Shown: positions 26,301 through 39,161, numbered from the stretch's first letter. The stretch: 64,000 bases of DNA from Macrolepiota albuminosa (GCA_027475525.1 JAMWFC010000102.1:310001-374000), one strand, 5' to 3'. Numbers and translations are program-made. Notes: generated by a model not told the origin, from the letters alone.

Positions 26301-28307
26301 TCAAGGAACATTTGGATGCCAGATACATTTCTGCTCCTGAGGCTTGCTGGCACATCTTTGAATTCAACATGCATGCTGAATATCCTTCAGTATACAGATT
26401 GCCTGTGCACTTGGAAAACCAGCATGAAGTCTATTTCCCAGATGATGAACCAATACAGGTGGTGGCTGCTAGACCTAATGCAGACAAGACTGCACTCACA
26501 GCTTGGTTTGAAGCCAATACCAGGTTTCCCAATAATAACACCACTTATCAGAACTTTCCAACCAAGTTTGTTTACGAGCCATCTAAACGGAGTTGGAAGG
26601 AGAGGCAGAGAGGGACAGCAATTGGAAGAATGTATTTTGCTTCACCAAGACAGGGAGAAAGGTTCTATCTCAGGATGCTCTTGACTGTTGTAACCAATGC
26701 AACTTCATGGGCTGATCTCAGGACAGTCAATGGCCATATCTATCCCACTTATCAAGAAGCATGCAAGGCTCTAGGTCTTTTGGAGGATGATGCAGAATGG
26801 AGGCAGTGTCTCACTGAAGCTGCTCCAATCCAACTAGGATCAGCTCTCAGGCAGCTGTTTTGCACTATTCTATTCCACTGTGCTCCTGCCACTCCTGAGG
26901 CTCTATGGAACGAATTCAAACATTCTATCTGTGATGATCTTCGACACAGATTGGAACATACTAGGCAGTACAGGAACCGGATCTTTACCAATGAGGATAT
27001 TTATGACTATGGCCTTTATCCAATGACACTTTGATGAATTTTGGGAAAACTCTGAAAGACTTTCCCAACATGCCAGAGGCTCAACAGAATTGGAACATAG
27101 TTCCAGGTAATTGGCATTTGCATAAAAGATTGACTTGAATACTGATCATTCTCTTGACACATCCATTGCCAATATCAAGAGAGGAACCCAGTTATCACAG
27201 CTCATACTCCGCACCAAAGTTATTATTTGGGATGAAGTTCCAATGCAACACAAAAATGCCATTGACTCTGTAGATCGTGGCTTCAGAGACATCTTCAATA
27301 ACGACATTTTCTTTGGTGGAGTTACTGTGGTTTTTGGAGGGGACTTTAGGCAAACTCTTCCAGTGGTTCCACATGGACTTAGGCAGCAGATGATTGCTGC
27401 TTCACTCAAAAGGGGCCGACTTTGGGATAATATTCAAGTCCATTACTTGGTCCAAAATATGCGGTTGGAGCAGACTGTAGACAATATTGCTCATGCAGCT
27501 TGGTTGTTGGATGTTGGTGCAGGGAAAAATCTAGGACCTGGAGAAACAGTCAAACTGCCTGAAAGGATGATCTGTGATGACAATTCTATCACTGGATTGA
27601 TTTCTTCCACATATCCTAATATTGGTCATCCTCAAAATGATCAGTATTACCTGGACCGGACTATTCTCTCTGGCAAGAACTCTGATATAGAGGAGATCAA
27701 TGCAGAAGTTCTAGAGAGGTATCCAGGGGAAGAAAGGATTTTACAGAGTGCAGATTCTGTTCTCTCTGATAACAGGAATCCTGATGGCCTTGCCTTATAT
27801 CCTGTGGAATATCTCAACTCTTTGAAAGCCAGTAGTTTGCCTTTGGCTAAACTGGCTTTGAAGATTGGAGTTCCTGTCATGCTCCTCAGGAATCTGGACA
27901 CAACCAAAGGACTTTGCAATGGAACAAGAATGATTGTCACTCATATCAGCACCAGAGTCCTCAGATGTCGTATTATCAGTGGAGATGCCAAGTTTGCAGG
28001 TTCAACTGTTTTGATTCCAAGGATCAATCTAGATGCCTCTGAAGAGGATTTGCCCATACCATTACGCAGGAGACAGTTTCCAATTCGATTGGCCTTTGCT
28101 ATGACTATCAACAAGTCTCAAGGGCAATCAGTCAAGCATGTTGGATTGGACCTTCGATCACCTGTTTTTACACATGGCCAACTTTATGTTGCACTTTCTC
28201 GATGCACATCAGGAGATCGTATCAAGGTGATTTTATCAGAAGAAAATACATCAAGAGCGACTGCAAATATTGTATATCAAGAAGTTCTCAATGGTTTACA
28301 AATGTAA
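23361..28307 (+). pseudogene. Helitron Rep-helicase (RepHel), copy 1, disabled helicase
   Basis: The first long exon is 23361-25889, then a 50-nt intron (25890-25939), then the rest. The N-terminus has a low-complexity repeat (GDRESGG-like). Next comes the CPHC...FGMCC zinc-binding region, FITMTANPKWPEI, the HUH motif LPHIHILIFF (about residue 800) and the two-Tyr motif KYIYKYIYKGHD (near 26230). These are the nicking and joining residues of rolling-circle Rep. A 5-nt deletion near 27020 (compare 33640) shifts the frame to a stop at 27034. A deletion at about 27151 removes the second intron's acceptor and the Walker A block. Walker B IIWDEVP and the C-terminal [13 protein letters not shown] remain to 28307. 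Helicase function must be lost. Confidence 0.88.
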
Positions 28308-28943
28308 GTGTGATTGTTAATTATATACTTATTACTAACTTTATATTTTAGCATCTAACTTGATACTGTACATATAACTTGGAATTGTAGCATTATTTTT
28401 TGGGTTTACAAATGTGAGTATGATTGTTAATTACCTACTTATTACTAACTTTTATATTTTAGCATCTAACTTGATATTTGTTGATACTGTACTAATAGAA
28501 TATATATAACTTGGAATTGTAACATCATTTCTTGATAAATGTGAACTTTCTATTCTTTAACAACATATGCTTGAACGAGTAAGACATAATGAAAGTAAGT
28601 CATGATAGAAGTTGAGTTATGAATATACATATTTGGAACCCCTAACCAAACGAAGTGAGGTTGGGGTGAAGGCTGAGTTACTTATATACATAGTTATGAA
28701 TATACATATTTGGAACCCCTAACCAAACGAAGTGAGGTTGGGGTGAAGGCTGAGTTACTTATATACATACTTGGAGCCCTAACTGAACGAAGTGAGGTTG
28801 GGGTGGAGGCTAAGTTACTTATACATACTTGGAGCCCTAACCGAACGAAGTGAGGTTAGGGTGGAGGCTTAGTTGGGGGGGGTTTGGGGGCGAAGCCCCC
28901 AACGAGCTACGAAATTCGTGCCGAAGGCACGAATCGTAGCTCG
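28308..28943 (+). other. Hel1 3' non-coding region and terminal hairpins
   Basis: An AT-rich repeat (GGTTTACAAATGTGAG...TTAGCATCTAACTTGATA) occurs twice. Then come four CCTAACC...GGTTRGGG hairpins (one pair created by a 77-bp duplication at 28616-28769) and the GAGCTACG...CGTAGCTC end hairpin. Confidence 0.7.
28616..28769. repeat. Exact 77-bp tandem duplication (3 of 15)
   Basis: In the Hel1 3' region; it doubles one CCTAACC hairpin. Confidence 0.8.
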
Positions 28944-29295
28944 TCTATAGTATATGCGACGACTTTTGTGGGAATTTGATGTGATGACTAAAAATTTGTC
29001 AGCTGAGTCATCGATGACTAAGGCTGACAAATAGTTGTCTTTTTGGTCTGTTTTGAATAAATGTTGGTAGATAATGCTTAAAAAATTCAGATAAAATCAC
29101 TAAAAAATTAGAAAAAATTCAAGGCTTACTGATACACTGAGTTTAGTTTTTCTGAGATTTATAAATCCTTAATGAAATCTGAAAATTTCAAGAAAAATTC
29201 AATTGCTCTGTTTTTCAGGAGATGTTAGTGGAAAATGCTCAAATAATTCCAGGAAAATTACCAGAAAATGAGGAAAAATTCAAATGCTACTAATA

Positions 29296-29449
29296 TACTG
29301 ATTTTTAGTTTTTTAAAGATTTATAAATGCTGAATAAAATCCGAAAAATTCAATTTAGTTTACAATAATGCTTACTGATTTTTAGTTTTTTAAAGATTTA
29401 TAAATGCTGAATAAAATCCGAAAAATTCAATTTAGTTTACAATAATGCT
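29296..29449. repeat. Exact 77-bp tandem duplication (4 of 15)
   Basis: In the AT-rich body of NA2. Confidence 0.8.
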
Positions 29450-29464
29450 GTGAGAGTTGTGGAA

Positions 29465-30390
29465 AGAGAACTGAGTTGTGAGATGCGGAGGCCTTAACCG
29501 AACGAAGTGAGGTTGAGGCCGGGAATAAGCACTGAGTTGTGAGATGCGGAGGCCTTAACCGAACGAAGTGAGGTTGAGGCCGGGAATAAGCACTGAGTTG
29601 TGAGATGCGGAGGCCTTAACCGAACGAAGTGAGGTTGAGGCCGGGAATAAGCACTGAGTTGTGAGATGCGGAGGCCTTAACCGAACGAAGTGAGGTTGAG
29701 GCCGGGAATAAGCACTGAGTTGTGAGATGCGGAGGCCTTAACCGAACGAAGTGAGGTTGAGGCCGGGAATAAGCACTGAGTTGTGAGATGCGGAGGCCTT
29801 AACCGAACGAAGTGAGGTTGAGGCCGGGAATAAGCACTGAGTTGTGAGATGCGGAGGCCTTAACCGAACGAAGTGAGGTTGAGGCCGGGAATAAGCACTG
29901 AGTTGTGAGATGCGGAGGCCTTAACCGAACGAAGTGAGGTTGAGGCCGGGAATAAGCACTGAGTTGTGAGATGCGGAGGCCTTAACCGAACGAAGTGAGG
30001 TTGAGGCCGGGAATAAGCACTGAGTTGTGAGATGCGGAGGCCTTAACCGAACGAAGTGAGGTTGAGGCCGGGAATAAGCACTGAGTTGTGAGATGCGGAG
30101 GCCTTAACCGAACGAAGTGAGGTTGAGGCCGGGAATAAGCACTGAGTTGTGAGATGCGGAGGCCTTAACCGAACGAAGTGAGGTTGAGGCCGGGAATAAG
30201 CACTGAGTTGTGAGATGCGGAGGCCTTAACCGAACGAAGTGAGGTTGAGGCCGGGAATAAGCACTGAGTTGTGAGATGCGGAGGCCTTAACCGAACGAAG
30301 TGAGGTTGAGGCCGGGAATAAGCACTGAGTTGTGAGATGCGGAGGCCTTAACCGAACGAAGTGAGGTTGAGGCCGGGAATAAGCACTGAG
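29465..30390 (+). repeat. 61-bp hairpin minisatellite, about 15 units
   Basis: Same 61-bp length and same stem (GGCCTTAACC...GGTTGAGGCC) as the NA1 array, but a distinct consensus (TGAGATGCGG, GGGAATAAGCAC). Units within this array are almost identical, so each array has been homogenised separately. Confidence 0.9.
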
Positions 30391-33300
30391 TTCTCTATAC
30401 ATACTTGGAGCCCTAACCGAACGAAGTGAGGTTAGGGTGGAGGCTTAGTTGGGGGGGGTTTGGGGGCGAAGCCCCCAACGAGCTACGAAATTCGTGCCGA
30501 AGGCACGAATCGTAGCTCGTCTCTATATAATGCGACAACCGTTTCGTGAGAACTATTTGATTAGTAAGGCTGACCAAGGCTGACCAAGAACCTTCCTTTT
30601 AGGGTAAACGACTGCTCATTTTTCGTATTGGAGTCTCAATTTTTGTACTTAGAGTATAAAAAGTAAAAAATATATATGTAAACTTCAATATTAATAAATT
30701 GCTATGTTTGGAAACATTTTTCGAAGGTGTCCGGATGAGAAAAGGCCAAACGCGATTTAGTGGACACCACTTTTCACGCCTCGCGTGCTCTTTGACCACA
30801 CATGACCAAACAAACTCAAAATTCACCGTTGTAGTGAGAAGACACTACAAACAAAGTAAGTGTCAATTTGTTGATTGATTGATCAATGTTTACAAACGTT
30901 GAATTCAGCTTATTTGACACTACAAACAAAGTTACAACAAAGTAAGTATTGGCTTATTTATTATTGATCAATTAATAAACATTCAATTCAGCTACAAACA
31001 ATTCCAAAATCATTACAACAAAGTAAGTATTGGTTTATTTATTATTGATCAATGCTAATACATATTCAATTCAGCTTATTTGACACTACAAACAGTTAGT
31101 ATTAGTTCATTTATTATTGATCAATGCTAATAAACATTGAATTCAGCTTATTAGTGAAAGCTTGACAACATTTAGCTATTGATATACTAGATATATCATC
31201 ATGTATCGCCAATACAATGCAGCCTTTGCATTTACATCTCTGGGAGTCAAAATTGACCAGGCAATTACCAATGCTCCTGGACCATACAGCTTTAGAATCA
31301 ATGGAGAGCTCCATCATCTGACAGGTGCTTTGCTTCCAACTGAAGGCAATCATCCTGTGTATGCACAACTCTACTTCTATGATCACAATCAACAATTGGC
31401 TTTTCGTCAAGGAAGCAATCCTAGATTGGATCCACAGATAATGGCCTCTTTGCAGGATATGCTTCATAGAGTCAATCCTTTTATTGGCTTATACAAGCAT
31501 GCAAAGCAGATTATGACAGAAGTTCCTGAGGGCCAACCACAAAGGCTTTCTGTTCAACTTAGGGCTAACTTGGGAGATCATCGACGCTATAACAACCCTA
31601 ATGAACAGGAAGGAGTTGCTGCAATTATACCAGGAGATGGTTCTGAGGAACGATCAGATCATCGCGATATAGTCCTGCATCTGCATGGAGGTCAATTAAA
31701 GCGAATCAGCCATTTACATCCCTATTGTACTCCTCTGCACTACACGATTATATTTCCAACTGGAGAACATGGATTTCATTTAAACATTCCTTCTCAGCTG
31801 GGACCACGAGGCCAACGCAGAACACAAAATATCACTGAAACTGCTTACTATGCATACCGACTTCAGCAGAGATCTCTAGAAGCTAATGCCGCTTTGCTTT
31901 GGAGTGGTCGATTGTTTCAACAATATGTTGTTGATGCATGGGCTTCAATTGAACAAACAAAACTTAATTGGGTTAGACACAATCAAACAAAGATTAGGGC
32001 TGAAGTCTATCAAGGAGTGGTCGATGCCGCAGCTGGAGATGAAGACTTACGCAGACAAAGTCGACGTGTAGTCCTTCCCTCTTCTCATGTTGGAAGTGAA
32101 CGACACATGCAGCAACTATTCCAGGACTCTATGGCTATTTGCAGGCATTTCTATAAACCAGATCTCTTCATCACCATGACTGCCAATCCAAAGTGGCCTG
32201 AAATAGAAGAGGCTCTGCTGAAGGAACCTATGGTTAATGGAAAGAGGCAAACAGCTTCTGATCGTCCAGATATTGTTGCCAGAGTATTTGAACTCAAGAA
32301 GAATGCTCTTTTGAAGGACATAAAAGATGGTCTATTTGGAAAATGTGTGGCATCTGTCCATACCATTGAATTTCAAAAGAGGGGACTTCCACATATACAT
32401 ATCTTGATCTTTTTCCATCATCATGACAAGATCAAAGATGCAGCTCATGTGGACACTATTGTTTCTGCTCAAATTCCTGATCCAGTGACTCAGCCTCAAT
32501 TGTATCAGGTATTGGCTTTGCTTGAATTATCAATGCAGTGACTGACCTTTATTATTAGGTTGTTACTACCAATATGGTTCATGGTCCATGTGGAGCAGAT
32601 TTTCCCAATGCCAAGTGCATGGTAGATGGCAAATGTTCCAAGAGATATCCCAAGGAATTTCAGCAGGCTACACAGTATGGTGATGATGGCTATCCCCAAT
32701 ATGCCAGACCTAACAATGGCCGCTTTTTTGAAAAGCATGGTTGTCGTTATGACAATCGTAATGTTGTCCCATACAATCCATATCTCTCAGCCAAATTCCA
32801 ATATCATATCAATGTGGAAGTCTGTGCTTCAGTGGATGCAATCAAATACATTCACAAGTACATCTACAAGGGCCATGATAGGACAACTTTGGAGATTGCT
32901 AGGGAGGAGAGGGATGAAATCAAGGAACATTTGGATGCCAGATACATTTCTGCTCCTGAGGCTTGCTGGCACATCTTTGAATTCAACATGCATGCTGAAT
33001 ATCCTTCAGTATACAGATTGCCTGTGCACTTGGAAAACCAGCATGAAGTCTATTTCCCAGATGATGAACCAATACAGGTGGTGGCTGCTAGACCTAATGC
33101 AGACAAGACTGCACTCACAGCTTGGTTTGAAGCCAATACCAGGTTTCCCAATAATAACACCACTTATCAGAACTTTCCAACCAAGTTTGTTTACGAGCCA
33201 TCTAAACGGAGTTGGAAGGAGAGGCAGAGAGGGACAGCAATTGGAAGAATGTATTTTGCTTCACCAAGACAGGGAGAAAGGTTCTATCTCAGGATGCTCT

Positions 33301-34607
33301 TGACTGTTGTAACCAATGCAACTTCATGGGCTGATCTCAGGACAGTCAATGGCCATATCTATCCCACTTATCAAGAAGCATGCAAGGCTCTAGGTCTTTT
33401 GGAGGATGATGCAGAATGGAGGCAGTGTCTCACTGAAGCTGCTCCAATCCAACTAGGATCAGCTCTCAGACAGCTGTTTTGCACTATTCTATTCCACTGT
33501 GCTCCTGCCACTCCAGAGGCTCTATGGAATGAATTCAAGCATTCTATCTGTGATGATCTTCAACACAGATTGGAACATACTAGGCAGTACAGGGACCAGA
33601 TCTTTACCAATGAAGATATTTATGACTATGGCCTTTATCTCATCAATGACACTTTGATGAATTTTGGGAAAACTCTGAAAGACTTTCCCAACATGCCAGA
33701 GGCTCAACAGAATTGGAACATAGTTCCAGGTAATTGGCATTTGCATAAAAGATTGACTTGAATACTGATCATTCTTCTAGGCAACAGGCTTTTAGAAGAT
33801 GAAACCAATTATGATGTTGAGGAGCTCAAGCAAAGAGTGGAGGGAAACAAGGCCAAGTTCAATGTGGAACAACTGGAGACTTTCAATGCTGTCATGAACT
33901 CAGTCAACAACAATTTGGGCAGGATGCTATTCATTCACAGTGCTGGAGGATGTGGCAAAACCTTTGTCTGCAATACTCTGGCTGCTGCAGTTCGTTCCAA
34001 TGGAGATGTGGCATTATGTGTAGCATCATCTGGCATTGCTGCCTTATTGTTGGAAGGGGGTAGGACAGCTCATTCAAGATTCAAAATTCCCATTCCTGCT
34101 CTTGACACATCCATTGCCAATATCAAGAGAGGAACCCAGTTATCACAGCTCATACTCCGCACCAAAGTTATTATTTGGGATGAAGTTCCAATGCAACACA
34201 AAAATGCCATTGACTCTGTAGATCGTGGCTTCAGAGACATCTTCAATAACGACATTTTCTTTGGTGGAGTTACTGTGGTTTTTGGAGGGGACTTTAGGCA
34301 AACTCTTCCAGTGGTTCCACATGGACTTAGGCAGCAGATGATTGCTGCTTCACTCAAAAGGGGCCGACTTTGGGATCATGTTCAAGTCCACTACTTGGTC
34401 CAAAATATGAGATTGGATCAGACTGCAGAGAATATTGCTCATGCAGCTTGGTTGTTGGATGTTGATGCAGGGAAAAATCTAGGACCTGGAGAAACAGTCA
34501 AACTGCCTGAAAGGATGATCTGTGATGACAATTCTATCACTGGATTGATTTCTTCCACATATCCTGATATTGGTCATCCTCAAAATGATCAGTATTACCT
34601 GGACCGG

Positions 34608-35650
34608 TGATGACGCCAACTGTGGTTGGGTGCGCTGGACGTATACGCAGTACAACGCCGTCTCCAGCGCCTGGCGTACGGGTTTGTGAGGAGTCCCGGC
34701 AGGGTCCCGGTGTGCTCGAGCAGAGGTGATAGGGCGATGCGCTAGACGATAGCGCCTCGGGTGCTACCTAGCAAGTGGTAAGCGTCGTAGTTTAGGAGAA
34801 GTTATAGAGAAAGAAACGAATAGCGCAGCGTAGTGTGCCCGTAGGTGGCACCGTAAACGACGAAGACGAGATAGACGAAGCTAGCGCCGAACTTGGTGGC
34901 AAAGTCAGGCAACGCTAGCGCGATTTGAACGCTAAGTGTAACTGGGTGCTCAAGAGGTTACGATTTGTTGTTATATACATGGCCAGTAGCTAGTTTTTAT
35001 ACTATGCGCTACATTATTTCCAAAATAAGTCCATTGACGGCGCTACCGCTTAGCGCCTCCCTTCGTGACTGTAGCTAACGGCCACCTGTCAACGGCGACC
35101 TGCAGCACATGGGTGACAGCGACCAACGGCGACTCTAAAACTACTTAGAAGTGGTACGAGTTTGCTCACTTTTTGATGTAATTTAATTGGCCATGCCATC
35201 CCGGGGTATGGTCGGGGAATCCTCGACAGACGCCGTGAGCGCTAATTCCGGCGCTAAACATTGTACCATCTTTTGATAGATTTAAATGTCGGGTCTGCGT
35301 GTATCCTGTCTCGTCGTCATTGATTCTTTTAGACTTCTGATTGAGGTGCCTTGGTGATTGACAGCGCCAATTGCTAACTCCTTCCAGTACTGATCGGGGT
35401 TTGGTCAGAGTCCCCTCCCGCCGTTATGCTAGCGCTATGAGTCCTGAGTCTTCTTGGTCTTCAAAGTAACTGAGTGGAGTGCGCTGAGGGGCTGATACTG
35501 GTGGTTGAGATGAATGGACAAGTCTTGCCATAGAGCGCCCGCGCTAGGGCTGCTCTGTACCCAAGGCTGGTCGCTAGAGCCTTTAGTGTGTCAAGTGTTG
35601 GTCGGCCTATAATGTCCCTTGATGCGCTCAGTCCGAGTAGAAGCCTATCA
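34608..35650 (-). repeat. 3' LTR (1043 bp)
   Basis: Identical to 47297-48416 apart from about three substitutions and the 77-bp duplication in the latter. Ends are TGATGACGCC and GCCTATCA on the plus strand. It is rich in AGCGC/GCGCT words. Confidence 0.93.
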
Positions 35651-35662
35651 TCTCCCCCCAAC
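35651..35662 (-). other. Polypurine tract
   Basis: On the minus strand TTGGGGGGAGA lies directly against the 3' LTR start TGATAGG. This is the expected primer site for plus-strand DNA synthesis. Confidence 0.75.
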
Positions 35663-35738
35663 TGAAAAATTGACTGTCCTCAGTCAAACGCCATCGTTAA
35701 TTTGACTGCGCTACGGTCCGTATAATGCCGCCGGCGCC

Positions 35739-35797
35739 TTATAAAAAGTCGTTTTCCGTACTTCACCTCCCCGTGTTTTCCTTCCCATCTTTCCAGT
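35739..35797 (+). promoter_or_regulatory. TATA box and leader of the first opposite-strand gene
   Basis: TTATAAAAAG (35739-35748) lies 50 nt before the ATG at 35798, followed by a pyrimidine-rich leader. This suggests the antisense gene has its own promoter just inside the 3' LTR. Confidence 0.5.
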
Positions 35798-38472
35798 ATG
35801 TCCACTTCTTTCGACGCCTCTGCTCTCCGCAATTTCCTGGCTAAGGCCTCCTATTTATTTGATCGCGCTAAGTCTGTCGGTCCCGTCGATGCGCCACAAA
35901 CCGTCCCTGGTATTATGCAACTCTATCGGCGCTGGCTCGTGGTCCGCGGCTCCGACAGTTCCTGGGAGCGGGGTGACGAGGTTCGCGAGTGGTGCGTGGC
36001 CCGGTACCGTGAGTTTGAGGGTGCCGATTGGTTGCGCCCTTTCGCGGACCTTTTCGTAAGTTTTCTAAGTTTGATTTTGGCGTTGTGGCGCTAAGGTTCA
36101 GCGCCCATACTAGGCTCCTTCCTTATCTGACGAGATCGACGCGTTGCTGGCTAGCACCGAGGTCAGCGAAGTAAGTCCTTCCTTCTCCTCCCCCCTTTTT
36201 CCACTGTTAATCCTTGAGTAGTCGGTTGCTACGTCTCCCACCGTCGCCAGTCTTCCTACTGCCCCCTCGGCCTCTACTGTCCCTTCTGTTCCTACCGCCC
36301 CTCCTTCTTCGACTTCTGTTCCGCCTCCTTCTGTTCTTGGCAGCCCTTTTCGTGGCGCTGCTTCTTCCACTCGCCCTGCCCCAAGCGCTGCTTCTCCCGT
36401 CCGTACTGCCCCTCCCCATTCGGCCATCAAACGTATTGCCGTTTCTCGTAGCGAGCCACGACCCGGCCCAACGCGCCCAACTTCTCACGGTCCTCCGCGT
36501 AATTTCGCCATTGTTATTGAACGAGCGCCTCCTGCTCGTGCTAGTTCTCCTCCCAAACGTACCGTGCGTTCTTTTCCTATCTTCCTTACTCCATTTTTCT
36601 GACTTCTCCCCCTTCCAGATCAATCTCCCTGCTCGTGTTCCCCCTTTGTATGTCGTAAGTGCTTTGCTTGTTGTCGCTTGACTTTAGCGCCTAAATGTTA
36701 ATGTCGATAGGCGCCTAACCAGACCATGTTCACCGACGCGGAGCTTCGCGACCTTTTGCGCCTTCGCCGTGATACTACCGTCATTGATACCGGCGTTCCG
36801 GCTGGTGTCCAAGTGCTGGGCGGCAAGAAGAAGGTTACCGTTGCGCCCTTGGAGTGTCGCGCGTTTAGGGCAAAGATTGGCGCGGTAAGCACTGTTTTGC
36901 CCCTTTGGAGGTTCATGCCGTCGCTGACTTCTTTCTTAGTGTGACAAGTGTTGGTCTGAGAACGACCCTGAGGGCTGCTGGTTTCCTACCGCGTCTCTGC
37001 CTTGCTATCGGTGCGATGCGTTGAAACGAGGCTGCGCCTTCAACGGGATTCGTACTCGTGAACGTGGTAGGGACGCCATTATGCAAAGGAACTATGAGCG
37101 CGCAGTGTTGGTTCGTAACGCCCGGGACTTCGTGCTGCAGCAACGTGATTTGGCGGCTACTCACCAACCCACGGTAATCAGCGCAGCCAGCCTGGCGCTG
37201 CCGACTACCCAGGATGGTACTACCGTAGCGGCACCTTTTGCTCGCTCTCCTCGTCGTCCCGTCCTTTCGAAGCGTAAGCCTGTTGTCGCGTCTCCTGGCA
37301 AGAGCCCTGGTAAGCGCCGCGAGCTAGCGCCTGCTACGCCTGTGGTTTTGTCTTCGACCGAGTCTTCTACGGATGAAGGGGAAGGCACTGAGAGGGATGC
37401 CGAGGGAGAGGATGATGATGAAGCTGAGCCCGTTGTTGATGCCGATGCGCTGTTGGCGGTACGCGCTCTCCTGCTTCGCCTTACTCCCCCTATCGCCGCT
37501 AACCCTCATCAGAGTGACCCCAGTGGTAACCAGTACGCATTTCCCTAACTTCTCTTCTTTCCGCGTGCTAACTTCTTGACTGATAGGTCCCCCACTCCTG
37601 TTCCCGCCGTAGTGGCTATCCCTGCTGCCGAAGATGTCGTTATGTCTGACGCTGGCGCTACCCCTGCCCCCGAGTCGGTTGCGGCTAGCGACACTCCGGT
37701 GGCTCTCCCTATTACTCCGTCCCTTACTCCTCCCCACAGCTCCCCCCCGAGTCGGTTGCGGCTAGCGACACTCCGGTGGCTCTCCCTATTACTCCGTCCC
37801 TTACTCCTCCCCACAGCTCCCTTCTTTTACTAGTAGTCGCGAGACTTCTGCGGCGCCGGAGTCCGAAGGAACCCTGGTGCCGGAAGGTGAGCGTTGTCGC
37901 CACTGGAGATACTTGCCTCCCTACGGCATCCATCTTTCTTCCGCCAGAGCTATGTCCCCCGGCGACGAGCGCCATGAGTGGACACCCCGTGCGCCTGTAA
38001 CTGTTCGGGTACGTCCGTCTTTGTTTGTTTCCCTTTTTCTCCCCAGCGCCATGAGTGGACACCCCGTGCGCCTGTAACTGTTCGGGTACGTCCGTCTTTG
38101 TTTGTTTCCCTTTTTCTCCCCTTTCTAACCTTCCATAAGTTCGATCCCTTTTGGACGCCCCCTCCTGCCATGCGAGTTTCTGGCGACGCCTTCCCTTGGC
38201 TCGGGGACGAGTTCTCCTATCCCGTTACCCCTCTCCGTCCTTCTGCCGACCTTCGCCAGCAACTCCGTCATATCGAGGATGCGACCGAAGCCGTTGGTCG
38301 CGAACTTGCCAACCTGCGTCCTTGCGTTTCCACCTTAGCTCGCCGCGAGCGCCTCCTTCTCGAACTTCATGACGATATTACAGCTGCGCTTGAGTGGCAA
38401 GCGAGTAACTCGATCCAGGACGGGGACTTGCTTCCTTTGGGCGATCCCGCCCTTCCCGAGTATGATCCGTAG
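35798..38472 (+). CDS. Opposite-strand gene 1 of the LTR element: Zn2Cys6-like protein
   Basis: Exons that join in frame are 35798-36055, 36114-36170, 36222-36563, 36619-36654, 36711-36884, 36940-37532 and 37587 onward, with a last intron before FDPFWTPPP (about 38134) and a stop at 38472. The N-terminus is helical (LRNFLAKASYLFDRAKS). Next comes a Ser/Pro/Thr-rich linker, then a cluster with spacing C-x2-C-x8-C-x8-C-x2-C-x6-C (CDKCW...CYRCDALKRGC, encoded from 36940), followed by a basic helix. This resembles fungal Zn(II)2Cys6 DNA-binding domains with one longer loop. An acidic region and a helical C-terminus (RQQLRHIEDATEAVGREL) follow. Two 77-bp duplications (37667, 37968) interrupt it and are probably artefacts. 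The splicing near 37700-37820 is my best guess. Function unknown. Confidence 0.6.
37667..37820. repeat. 77-bp tandem duplication (5 of 15)
   Basis: Inside opposite-strand gene 1. Confidence 0.85.
37968..38121. repeat. 77-bp tandem duplication (6 of 15)
   Basis: Inside opposite-strand gene 1. Removing one unit joins PRAPVTVR to its intron donor cleanly. Confidence 0.85.
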
Positions 38473-39146
38473 TTGCCGACCCTTAGCGCTTTTAAACTTT
38501 TATGGACTTAGTCTTTTTGATACGAACTTTGTAGTATGTGATCCTATAATAAACGCCTCTTAGCGCTTTTAAACTTTTATGGACTTAGTCTTTTTGATAC
38601 GAACTTTGTAGTATGTGATCCTATAATAAACGCCTCCCTTAGCTTCAAATCGTCAGTTTGTAAGTAATCAAAAGAAAATAAGTAAAAAGGGGAAACGCTC
38701 AGTAGATCATCACAGCGCAAAAACCCCTTTGCCGACGCGGCCCAATAGCCAATATCGCGCCAGCCTAGAAAGAAAAGGGTATCGTCTGTAAAATAATAAG
38801 TAGATCCATGCAAGAAGCTTATTTTATAAAGTAATAGAGTGCCAGTGATCGTTTTGTGGCTATTCGGTGATGGTGATCATAAGCGCTAGGTCTAGAATGG
38901 CGATTTCCTTTCTGCGCGGTCCAACAATGAGTCAAGCGCCTCTCATTGGCTAGTATCTTCGTCAGGGTCCTCGTCCTTTGTGAAACGTCCTCCCACGCTG
39001 TCGCCGTTCTAACTCTAGCCGTGTCCTATAAATTGCATATGCATCAACTGGATCTCATCAGTCTTCGCGATGACCAGCCCGACCGGTAACTCTAGCCGTG
39101 TCCTATAAATTGCATATGCATCAACTGGATCTCATCAGTCTTCGCG
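38473..39146 (+). other. Spacer between opposite-strand genes 1 and 2
   Basis: Probable 3' end of gene 1 and promoter of gene 2. TATAAAT at 39104-39110 lies 37-43 nt before the ATG at 39147. Two 77-offset duplications (38482 and 39010) fall here. No further gene. Confidence 0.5.
38482..38635. repeat. Exact 77-bp tandem duplication (7 of 15)
   Basis: 3' flank of opposite-strand gene 1. Confidence 0.85.
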
Positions 39147-39161
39147 ATGACCAGCCCGACC
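39010..39161. repeat. 75-bp match at 77-bp offset (8 of 15)
   Basis: It covers the promoter and ATG of opposite-strand gene 2. Confidence 0.8.

Larger units (their letters stand above)
22368..28943 (+). mobile_element. Helitron Hel1 (RepHel-encoding, defective)
   Basis: It starts TCTATAATATATGGGACG, immediately after the NA1 hairpin, and ends at its own hairpin at 28943, where NA2 begins. It contains an intron-like leader array, a RepHel gene, and 3' copies of the CCTAACC...GGTTGGGG hairpin. The 5' end is of the same type as NA3. Length is about 6.5 kb after removing a 77-bp duplication at 28616. Confidence 0.75.
28944..30521 (+). mobile_element. Non-autonomous Helitron-type unit NA2
   Basis: It starts TCTATAGTATATGCGACGAC, the same 5' type as Hel3 (50634). 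The AT-rich body includes a 77-bp duplication at 29296-29449. Then about 15 copies of a 61-bp hairpin minisatellite and the terminal hairpin at 30480-30519, abutting Hel2. No coding capacity. Confidence 0.65.

Noticed and set aside
21355..30390. Regular 61-bp repeats that could be taken for a CRISPR array
   Set aside because: No unique spacers, whole units repeat, and the context is a eukaryotic transposon. They are hairpin minisatellites.
36110..37814. Long minus-strand frames rich in Arg/Gly/Ser over the antisense gene cassette
   Set aside because: They are shadows of the Ser/Pro/Arg-rich plus-strand exons, and they cross its splice sites without structure.
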